A DNA stretch of 64,000 bases, taken from Lepus europaeus. Taxonomy: Eukaryota; Chordata; Mammalia; Lagomorpha; Leporidae. The notes under the pieces are model-generated. The model was not told where the DNA came from and searched no databases. It saw nothing but the letters and a program-made list of their open reading frames with translations. A program made the position numbers and the translations under genes. Below are positions 55,592-64,000 of this stretch, one piece after another. The DNA lies in contig NC_084844.1 of assembly GCF_033115175.1 (NCBI RefSeq), positions 33,451,885-33,515,884 on the forward strand, in the 5' to 3' direction. The stretch's first letter is position 1. Every line of letters starts with the position of its first letter.

Positions 55592-55880
55592 AGAGAGGCA
55601 GGTGCTTGGCACAGTAACTGAGGTGTCACTTGGATGCCTGGCTTCATATTTTGGCTCCATTTCTGATCCAGCTTCCTACTAATGTGCCTCCTGGGAGGCA
55701 GCAGGTAATGGTTCAAATACTTGGGTCCCTACCACCCATGTGGAAGTCCCCAATTGAGCTTGGGATCTTGGTTTCAACCTAGCCCAGCAAAACTGTTACA
55801 GGCATTTAGGGAGTGAACCAGCAGATGGGACATCTCTGTCTTTCTCTCTCTACCTTTTGAATAAAATAATTTTTAAAAAT
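55592..55880 (+). repeat. Old-type C-SINE
   Basis: GAGGCAGGTGCTTGGCACAG head, GGGAGGCAGCAGGTAATGG core. Confidence 0.87.
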
Positions 55881-55915
55881 GCAAATATATAGTGGAGAAT
55901 GAGTAAAAATTTTTT

Positions 55916-56235
55916 AAAGATTTATTTATTTATTTGAAAGGCAGAGTTACAGAGAGGCAGAAGCAGAAAGAGAAAGGTCTTCCATCTGCTGGTTCACTCC
56001 CCAAATGGCTGCAACGGCTGGAGCTGGGCCAATCCAAAGCCAGGAGCCTGGAGCTTCTTCTGGGTCTCCCATGCAGATGCAGGGGCCAAAGGACCTGGGC
56101 CATCTTTCACTGCCTTCCTAGGCCCCAGCAGAGAGCTGGATTGGAAGTGGAGCAGCCGGGACTAGAACCAGCACCCGTGTGGGATGCCAATACTGCAGGC
56201 AGTGGTTTCACCCTCTATGTTGCAGCACCGGCACA
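55916..56235 (-). repeat. C-SINE type A
   Basis: AAAGATTTATTTATTTATT left, GTTGCAGCACCGGCA right. GAGAATGAGTAAAAATTTTTT / GAGAATGAATAAAATTTTTT flanks it. Confidence 0.93.
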
Positions 56236-56439
56236 GAGAATGAATAAAATTTTTTCAAAAAATCTAAAATAGAGTCTTTTGCACAAGGGGGAATCTAAAT
56301 TATTATAGCACACTGTGAAAATATCAGGAAAAAAAACTGAATTCTAGATAGAATGATACTACAGAGACTCAACTAGTACTAGACCTAGCACATTTTATCT
56401 GTGAAAGTGTGCTAAGAATGGAAAAAAATGTGTACCATC

Positions 56440-56665
56440 ATTGCGCGTCCCAGCTGTGTTCCTGATTCCAGCTTCCGTTAAAGTGTACCCTGGGAGGCAG
56501 AAGGTGATGGCATGAGTAGTTGGATACCTAGATTTAGTTCTGGGCTCCTGGCTTTGGCTTGGCCCAGCACCAACTGTTGCAGACATTAGGGAATCAACTA
56601 GCAGAAGGAAGACCTCTCCATGTCTCTTTCTCTGCCTTTCAAATAAATTAATTTAAAAAAAAAAT
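56440..56665 (+). repeat. Old-type C-SINE, 5'-truncated
   Basis: Starts at GCGCGTCCCAGCTGTG, GGGAGGCAGAAGGTGATGG core, CAAATAAATTAATTT tail. Confidence 0.85.
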
Positions 56666-57257
56666 TGTTCCAGTGACTCATTTTATGAATCTGACAGCAA
56701 ACTTTTATTCCCAGTGTTTGGCTTTACTATTGATATTAGTAATGATGAAATATTACAAAGTTCAAATTTTCCTGGTTATACTCTTCCCAGACAAGATTCA
56801 AGTTTCTTTTTAATACAACTAATTTCTGAATGAAAGTTGAATGTTGTTTTTTATTAAAATCTGATTCAGGCCTCAAGTCTATATTTCATTTTCAAAGGAC
56901 TCAAGAATGACCAAACTACTCCCTGTTGTATCTTGCCTCTGAGAACAATATCCTATTTAACTTTGGGAAAGTCTGTTGTGCTCTTCATAAAATGCTACTC
57001 ACCAAATATCAGTTAAATTGCTCCCTATTTTGAGTTTCCTTTCTTTTTCACAGGAGGTCTTTATATTCAACAAGCCTTTTTATTTATATAGTAGCTCAGA
57101 AAGTTCAAAGCAGTTTTGCCTATATTACACCCAAGAACTACTCTGTGTATTAAAAGTTTTCATGAGTTCATGAGTTTTCTTAGTCTCCTAAGAAAAATTC
57201 AGATAACACAAGATTCTATTTCACATGTGCTATATACTATCAAAACAGAAGCAGCCC

Positions 57258-57530
57258 ATCTTTTTATTTATTCATTTGAGAAGCATAAAGACAGAGGGAG
57301 AGTGCATGCTCCCATCCATCGGTTCATTCACCAAATGCTGGCAATGGCTGGGAATGGGGAGCCAAGAACTCAATCTGGATCTCCTATGTGGGTAGCAGGG
57401 ATCCAGTCACTCAAGCCATCCATCACTGCTGCCTCTGAGGGTCTGCATTAGCAGGAAGCTGGAGCCAGGAGCAGAGCCAGGAATTAAGCCCAAGAACTTT
57501 GATGTGAGACACAGTTGGCTAAACTCCAGC
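57258..57530 (-). repeat. Old-type C-SINE
   Basis: TTTTTATTTATTCATTTGAG left, GTTGGCTAAACTCCAGC right. Confidence 0.83.
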
Positions 57531-57774
57531 TCCTACTTGTTCCTTTTTTTTTTTTTTAATGCATCTTTCCTAGAACTCTTGGAGTTAATTTCAATGTCTA
57601 AGTTTACATCCAAGCTAAATAAAGTAATTTTTAAATAATATATCCAAAACAATAATTTAACAAATATAATTTATACAATGAATGAATCCCATTAATTCTT
57701 TGCAGTGTTTCATCTTAAATAATATATAAGTGGTTCTCATAAAATTCAGAATTAGAAGTTTCCATTCATATCTT

Positions 57775-58099
57775 TTTTTTTTTTTTTTTAAACAGGCAGA
57801 GAGGACAGTGAGAGAGAGAGAGAAAGGTCTTCCTTTACCGTTGGTTCACCCTCCAATGGCCGCTGCGGCCGGTGCACTGTGCTGATCCAAAGCCAGGAGC
57901 CAGGTGCTTCCTCCTGGTCTCCCATGCGGGTGCAGGGCCCAAGCACTTGGGCCATCCTCCACTGCCTTCCCAGGCCACAGCAAAGAGATGGACTGGAAGA
58001 GGGGCAACTGGGACAGAGTCCGGCGACCCGATCGGGACTAGAACCCGGTGTACCAGTGCCGCAGGCAGAGGATTAGCCTATTAAGCCACGGCGCCGGCC
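57775..58099 (-). repeat. C-SINE type B
   Basis: Poly(T) left, GCCACGGCGCCGGCC right. CCATTCATATCTT / CCATTTATATCTT duplication. Confidence 0.95.
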
Positions 58100-59504
58100 C
58101 CATTTATATCTTAATCACAAGACTAACAGTAATATAGAACCAGTCACCATATCTAATATTTTCATAGAAAAATGCCTTCCAAATTCCAGATTGGAAGGTC
58201 AGAGCACATTTCCACATCTCCTTGCTACAAGCTCCTTTCAAATTTCAACCTCCCAGAAGCTCTGAGTCCTTAGTAGTTTGTGGAAAGCAAAGAGAAACAT
58301 TTACAGGTGAAAGGAGATGTAGAGGAATTAGCTGGTGTGGTAATGAAACATAAAGCCAGTGTGAAGAGATAGGCTGTGTACGTACACATATTCTAAGCAT
58401 ACATGGAATGCAGCCAAAATCATAATTTAGATAGCAACGCTCAATTTGTTTATTAAAATAATGGATTAAACTCCCCAGTGATAAAAATTTGACTCTTATT
58501 TAGATATGTGAGTTATGAAGATGAAACTAGTCATCTTCTATTTTTAAATGATAGCACAGATTTTTGTTCTTCAAAGAAGTAGTCGCAAATCGAAAAACAT
58601 TAGACCTCAACCATTTTTCTACATAAGATGGTTAAAAGTTTTTTTTAACTCTTAAATAGGTAAAAGGATTAAAAGTGCTAAATCATCTATTCCACATAAG
58701 TCCCTCTCCCAGCTTTTCTCAACTCCACCTACCAAAAAAGTAGCAACTCTATAAATCTATAGAATACAATATAATTTAAATCTGGTTTTATTACTTTAAT
58801 ATCATTAATTTAAGGCTCCCTGCTACCTGTAGGCAGAACACAATGAGCTAATAACAAAAGCATATAGTTAGATGTTAGGAGTTACGGAACAGTGAGTACT
58901 ATTACAAATAGAACTGTTACCAGATTTACAACTTTTAAATGGCAACAAATTATGTGGTTCCTTTTTCTAAATTACATTCCTTTGATTTATTTTAATGTTA
59001 GTTTAGTCCTGCCTGGGAAAATGACCTAATGAAATACCTCTAGGATTGCTTCCAGATCTACTGTGAAGAATCAGTGCTCCTACAGCCTCAATTCACAAGG
59101 CAAAGGAATGCTTCCTTCTTTCTTTCTGATCTTTACAGAAAGCTTTGACCCTTGTCTTGTTTTGACTGCCCTATTTCATCACCCCGTGTAAAGCACACTA
59201 TATGATGAAATAGATACCACTGCTATGTGCTTCTGTAAAATAGAAAATACTTTTGAACAAAAATGATAAGACTATTATCTTGCAAAAAGATATCAGAAAA
59301 AGATAAATTTTTTCCATGAAGCAAAATAGATGGTCACTATCATAAGGATTCCCAATTTCAATTAGTGGCTTGGGATATACCAGTTTGTTCTCAATGTCCT
59401 TGGTTGAACTCCAGGTCAGGTGCCTTGTAAGATTTTCTTCTTGGCTACTCCGTTTTTTAGCCAGATTAACATTAGGATTAACATTGCAGGGACCCGACTT
59501 TTTG

Positions 59505-59798
59505 TGTTTTTGTTGTTGTTGTTGTTGTTGTTATTTGAGAGACAGAGAGTTCTCATCCACTGATTCAACCCCCAAATGCCTACAACAAACCTGAGCTGGG
59601 GGCCCAAGCTGGAACCTCAATCTAGGTCTCCCATGTTGGTGGCAGGAACCCACCCACTTAAGCCATCACTGTTGCCTCCCAAGTTCTGCATTGACGGGAA
59701 GCTGGAATCAGGAGCAGAGCTGAGCATCAAACCCAGGCACTCCAATGTGGGTCATCAGTGTCTTAAACAGTCTTAACTGCTAGGACAAATGCCCACCC
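59505..59798 (-). repeat. Old-type C-SINE with (TTG)n
   Basis: (GTT)8 at 59508-59533 stands where the T-tail should be. The head end is GCTAGGACAAATGCCCACCC. Confidence 0.85.
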
Positions 59799-60258
59799 AA
59801 CACTCACATATTATTGAAGAACTTAATTTAATTTCCTGAGCATGCTTCCTTATTAAACATCATTTCTGAGATACTAGAATGATTTCATTGTGAGATAATC
59901 TCATTGTAAAAATTAAAAAATGTAAACTATATAATACATATAAGCATTTCTTGAAAAACAAAACACTGTACCAAAGGTGAGTTAAAGTAAGGTTCCAGGT
60001 TATTAAGTATTATTTTCAAAACTAGGAAACATTTTGAGGATACAAGTTTCACTAAAGACATACACTTTCATGTGCCAAAAGAATTTTCACAATCCTTAAG
60101 AATACAATATATGTTGTTTAAAAATGTCTTGCTTTGATATTCCTTAGCAGCATATTCCTACTACCTGGTTTAAGCACAGAGATTAAAAGGCATTTAAAAA
60201 TGTAAATGCTCATCATAAACCACCTTAACAGAAGCCAGTGAACTTGAATGTCTCATAC

Positions 60259-60630
60259 CTGTTGGATAGTAGGCTTGGGAGTACTGCGCAGAGGGTGTGT
60301 AGCTACTGTATTTTTGGGAGGAGCTGACCATCGTTTGAGGACCTTGTTGAACATGTACAGACGTGGTGCTGGGCTGCAGTGTGTAGGTAACCTCAGTTGG
60401 AAATCTCTGCAGTACAGGGAATGGAACCCCTTTATCCGAAAAAGTAGATGTCTCCACTTGTCCAGGGTGCATTCCAAGGGAGTTCTGCCAAGTTCTAGGA
60501 GGAATCGGGGTCCGATCTAAACCTTTCAGAGGGAAAGTACTGTGGTTGTGGGATGAAGTTGTCACGTAGGAGTAAGGAGACAAACTATCTCGCCGGAATG
60601 ACCGGTGAAACTGTCCTACAGCCACTGGTC
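60259..60630 (-). CDS. HSF5: HSF5 exon after the DNA-binding-domain exon (about 124 codons)
   Basis: Acceptor CTTCTTTTATGCAG at 60631 and above, donor CAG/GTATGAG at 60258. The exon starts with GA, completing a Gly codon from the previous exon (phase 1), then encodes PVAVGQFHRSFRRDS, a Ser/Tyr/His-rich stretch, LKGLDRTPIPP, VPFPVLQRFPTEVTYTLQP and SQAYYPT, ending with one base G (phase 1). The length is 372 bp, so skipping keeps frame. The sequence follows the winged-helix DNA-binding domain in the intact protein and is a low-complexity linker. The exon with the start codon lies beyond position 64000. Confidence 0.95.
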
Positions 60631-60858
60631 CTGCATAAAAGAAGAAAAGTGCATTTACTGATTATACATTATACCATCAGACATTAAAATTAAACCAAAG
60701 ATTACAAAATATACTAATTTTCACCTATCAGTCATTTTATATTTTTTTTAAATCATTTTTTAAAGTTTAGAATCTAGAATATGAAATTCACATATAATGC
60801 TGAAATAATTATCACCTAAACTTTTGTTTGATTCTCAACATGGCTGTCAAGAGATTAG

Positions 60859-61192
60859 GGCCGGCGCCGTGGCTCAACAGGCTAATCCTCCGCCTTGCGG
60901 CACCAGCACACCAGGTTCTAGTCCCAGTCGGGGCGTTGGATTCTGTCCCGGTTGCCCCTCTTCCAGGCCAGCTCTCTGCTGTGGCCCGGGAAGGCAGTGG
61001 AGGATGGCCCAAGTGCTTGGGCCCTGCACCCCATGGGAGACCAGGAGATGCACCTGGTTCCTGCCTTCAGATCAGCACGGTGTGCCGGCCGCGGCAGCCA
61101 TTGGAGGGTGAACCAACAGCAAAGGAAGACCTTTCTCTCTGTCTCTCTCTCACTGTCCATTCTGTCAAAAAAATAAAAATAAAAATAAAAAG
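60859..61192 (+). repeat. C-SINE type B
   Basis: GGGCCGGCGCCGTGGCTCAAC head; tail (AAAAAT)n instead of pure A. First member of a SINE cluster. Confidence 0.95.
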
Positions 61193-61386
61193 AGAGATAA
61201 AGTGGGCGGCCAGTGTTGTAGTGTAGCAGGTAAAGCCAATGCCTGTGATGCCAGCATCCCACATGGGCAATGGTACATGTTCCACTGCAATCATCTAGGG
61301 AGTCAACCAGTAGATGGAAAATCTCTCTGTCTCTCTGTCTCTCTCTCTCTCTGTCTCTCTGTAACTCTTTGAAAATAAATGAAATA

Positions 61387-61788
61387 GGCTGGCGCTGTGG
61401 CTCACTTGGCTAATCCTTCGCCTATGGCACCAGCACCTTGGGTTCTAGTCCTGGTTGGGGTGCCAGGTACTAGTCCCGGTTGCTCTTCTTCCAGTCCAGC
61501 TCTTTGCTGTGGCCCAGGAGGGCAGCGAAGGATGGCCCAAGTGCTTGGGTCTCTGCACCTACATGGGAGACGCATGGGAGACCGGGAGGAAGCACCCGGC
61601 CCCTGGCTTCGGATTGGCACAGCGCTGGCCATAGCGGCCATTAGGGGAGTGAACCAACGGAAGGAAGACCTTTCTCTCTGTCTCTCTCTCTCACTGTCTA
61701 TAACTCTACCTATCAAATAAAAATTTTTTAAAAAAAGGTACTTTCAAACTTCATGTATTTCTAAGAATCAAAATAAGTTTAAAAAAAA
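61387..61788 (+). repeat. Intermediate C-SINE with 44-nt 3' extension
   Basis: SINE at 61387-61736 (type B-like head, ACTCTACCTATCAAAT tail), then 44 nt of unrelated sequence (61737-61780) and A8. The whole is flanked by a perfect 16-bp duplication GAAAATAAATGAAATA at 61371-61386 and 61789-61804. Confidence 0.88.
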
Positions 61789-61810
61789 GAAAATAAATGA
61801 AATAAATCTT

Positions 61811-62133
61811 TTAAAATATATATATATATATATATATATTTGAAAAGAGAGTCAGAGAGGAGACACAGAGAGAGAGATTATCCATCTGTTGGTTCACTCT
61901 CCAGATGGCCGCAGGACAGGGATGGGCCAGGCTGAAGTCAGGAGCCAGAAGCTTCTTCTGGGTCTCCCACATGGGTGCAGGGGCCAAAGCACTTGGCCAT
62001 CCTCTGCTGTTTTCCCAGAGCATTAGCAAGGAGCTGCATTGGAAGCGGAGTAGCTGGGACTCCAACTGGTGCCCTTAGAGGATGCTGGCACTGCAGGCTG
62101 CAGGTCAACCTGCTGAGCCACAGCACCAGTACC
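61811..62133 (-). repeat. C-SINE type A nested in the same tail
   Basis: (TA)n at left (61816-61839), GAGCCACAGCACCAGTACC right. AAATAAATCTT at 61800-61810 and again from about 62135. Confidence 0.92.
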
Positions 62134-62388
62134 AAAATAAATCTTGAAAAAAGAAGAGGTAAAGTGTCCAAACCCTAGCATTAAATCAAATATTCAATGT
62201 TAAAAGCCTTAAAAGATGATTCAACCATCTTACCTTTTACCTCTATTAACTGATTCAGATTGTTTCACTGTGTAAATTCTCTCTAGTAATTTTCCATTTA
62301 GACTTTTAAACCATTTAGGAACCTTAAAAATAGACATGAAAATAAGCTTTGTATCCATAGATACAGAGAACAACAAGAATTATAATAT

Positions 62389-62701
62389 AGGGGCTGGCAC
62401 TGTGGTCTGTAGTGCCGCCATTCCATACGGACACCAGCTTGAGACCTAGCTGCTCCACTTCTGATCTAGCTCCTTGCCATGGCCTGGGAAAGCAGAAGAT
62501 GGCTCAAGCACTTGGGTCCCTGCACCTACATGGGAAACCAGAAGAAGCTCCTGGCTCCTGGTTTCAGACTGCCCCAGCTCCAGCCATTGCGGCCATCTGG
62601 GGAGTGAACCAGCAGATGGAACACTTTCTCTGCCTTTGCTTCTCTGAAACTCTGCCTTTCAAACAAATAAATAAATCTTTAAAAAAAGAAAAAAGAAAAA
62701 A
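62389..62701 (+). repeat. C-SINE type A with head deletion
   Basis: GGGGCTGGCACTGTGGTC then CTGTAGTGCC: the GTAGCGGGTTAAAGC part is absent. Tail AAACAAATAAATAAATC. Confidence 0.92.
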
Positions 62702-63922
62702 AGTCAGGTGTGAGAAGTTTAACCTTGATTTCTTCATCCCTTAAATCAACAATCATTTTCCATTGTCATTTTTTATTCAGACTATTTCTAGTAATGTTCC
62801 CTCCCAAATACCAGTGGCTCTCAAAACACTGAATTACATTAGAACCACCTGGAAAACTTATTAAAAATCTATATATCCAGGCCCAAAGATTCTGCTATTT
62901 GCTTTCTCTTATTTTACAAGACAAAAGGAAATAAAAAGTGCAGAGAAAAGGAAAAGAAATGGTAATGAGGAAAGGAAAAATATATGCTAATGTTGCAGGC
63001 TGAACTTATAATTCCTGAACTCAAAATTAGCCTAATTTATTCCTAAGGAGAGTTTTTGTATTAAACTGGAGAAAACCTAACTTGTATGCTACTCAAGTAT
63101 TCCCCTACATATTGAAAGATGGAAGTCAAAATATCTCCTTTTCCAAATAGAGTATAAACCTATTCAGCATGTCACATACTTCTCAATCTATTTTCTACTA
63201 ATGCAAAATGTAAAGAATTATATATACATATACAAAAATGCAAATTCTGGAGCATTACAAATCAAGAGTTCTTTATCTAATGAAGGAAAAAAAAATCCTA
63301 GTTCAGAAGACTGAATGTATTCAAATGACAGATACCTTAATGATTTTTTCTGTTTTTGTTTAAAGCGCAAAAATAGTTTTTATGACACTTAACTTGTAAT
63401 TCCCCATGCACACACACTGTGAACTCTCCACTGACAATCCTGTTTCTCTAAAGAAACATTTTTAGCCCTTCAGATCAGGTGTTTCTGAGTGTCTAAAACT
63501 ACTCACTACTTGATTTCTCCTTGTATGTTTCACATGCCAAAAGGACATACTGCCTACAGTGTACAATAGCTCACTGTCCTCCTTCTGCCTTCTTAAGGGG
63601 TAAGCTGTTGATGAATTTTCAGACTGTCAATAACTGACAAAGCTAAAGAATTCTCTACCTTGATTTTTCAAATTCTGGCTTTTATCTGAATTAAAATATA
63701 AATTCCACTTTTATCATAATAAATTGTGAGTCATCACGCATCATCTGTTTTAGATGCTGCTAACTTAAGAACATTGTCAGAAAGGTGTTTGTTTAAAAAA
63801 AAAATGGAAACACTTTCAGCTCTTATTTATTCTTCTGGTAAGGGTCACTCATAGGGCTCTAAGATCAACTTCACATAGAATCAGGATATGTATCTTCAGA
63901 ATATCCTTAAGACATATTTGGC

Positions 63923-64000
63923 GGGGCCGGTGCTGTAGCATAGTGGGTAAAGCCACTGCCTGCAGCACCGCCATCCCAAATGTGCGCCGGTTCAAGACCC
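63923..64000 (+). repeat. C-SINE type A, cut by window edge
   Basis: GGGGCCGGTGCTGTAGCATAG head through GCGCCGGTTCAAGACCC at the last base. Confidence 0.93.

Larger units (their letters stand above)
46542..60258 (-). other. HSF5: HSF5 intron after the 372-bp exon (13.7 kb)
   Basis: Phase-1 intron with many C-SINEs, MIRs, one L1 3' region (51.92-52.75 kb) and a minisatellite (52774-52851), all listed separately. The stretches 49.05-49.73, 56.67-57.25, 58.12-59.5 and 59.8-60.2 kb show no gene or clear repeat. Confidence 0.85.
61206..62150 (+). repeat. C-SINE type A with internal deletion, split twice
   Basis: Body 61206-61386 (GCGGCCAGTGTTGTAGTGTAG; about 130 bp missing inside). Its tail continues at 61789-61810 and again at 62134-62150 after two further SINEs. 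TAAAGTG lies at 61198-61204 and again just after the tail. Confidence 0.85.
60631..64000 (-). other. HSF5: HSF5 first intron (partial)
   Basis: Phase-1 intron continuing past the right edge. It holds a nested SINE cluster (60859-62150), a SINE at 62389-62701 and a partial SINE at the right edge. The stretch 62.7-63.92 kb shows nothing I recognise. Confidence 0.8.

Noticed and set aside
1..64000. An undescribed defence, biosynthetic or signalling system
   Set aside because: The window is accounted for by two known vertebrate genes, introns and retrotransposons. I saw no coherent unknown gene set.

Overview
The window is mammalian nuclear DNA, almost certainly from a lagomorph (rabbit or hare). 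About 65 tRNA-derived C-repeat SINEs are present, with heads such as GGCGCTGTGGCGCAG or GCCGTGGCTCAACAGG followed by a (CT)n tract and an A-rich tail. These are the typical lagomorph SINEs. Older L1, MIR, hAT and probable CR1/L3 relics lie underneath. I see no bacterial or phage genes.

Two protein-coding genes are recognisable, both on the minus strand. At the left is the first coding exon of RNF43 (8284-8535), which holds the start codon, signal peptide and beginning of the extracellular domain. Its following intron runs off the left edge. A short GC-rich island near 10.6 kb is the best candidate for the RNF43 promoter. From about 13 kb to the right edge lies HSF5: five exons (60259-60630, 46444-46541, 43129-43650, 39871-40048, 15212-15282) that join in frame to the natural stop, then a 3' UTR reaching a possible poly(A) signal near 12.99 kb. 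The exon carrying the HSF5 start and DNA-binding domain lies beyond the right edge. HSF5 is therefore directly upstream of RNF43 in the same direction, the order I recall for human chromosome 17q.

Layout: 1-8283 RNF43 intron; 8284-8535 RNF43 coding exon; 8536-10.66 kb RNF43 5' region and candidate promoter; 10.66-12.97 kb spacer; 12.97-15.21 kb HSF5 3' UTR; 15.28-39.87 kb HSF5 last intron (24.6 kb, very repeat-rich); 39.87-46.54 kb three exons and two short introns; 46.54-60.26 kb intron; 60.26-60.63 kb exon; 60.63-64 kb intron.

The two genes are not known to share a pathway: RNF43 is a membrane E3 ligase that damps Wnt signalling, HSF5 a testis-enriched heat-shock-factor relative. In repeat entries, 'type A' means C-SINEs ending CTTTCAAATAAATAAATC plus A-tail, 'type B' means those starting GGCCGGCGCCGTGGCTCAAC and ending CTGCCTGTC plus pure A-tail (mostly less diverged), and 'old type' means diverged copies with a GCATTTGGC-like head and GGGAGGCAGCAGGTGATGG core. 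I did not find an unknown biological system. The most interesting structures are retrotransposon architectures: two SINEs at one target site with three identical 14-bp duplications, a SINE with an apparent 3' transduction, fold-back and chimeric SINEs, and a close inverted SINE pair beside an HSF5 exon.
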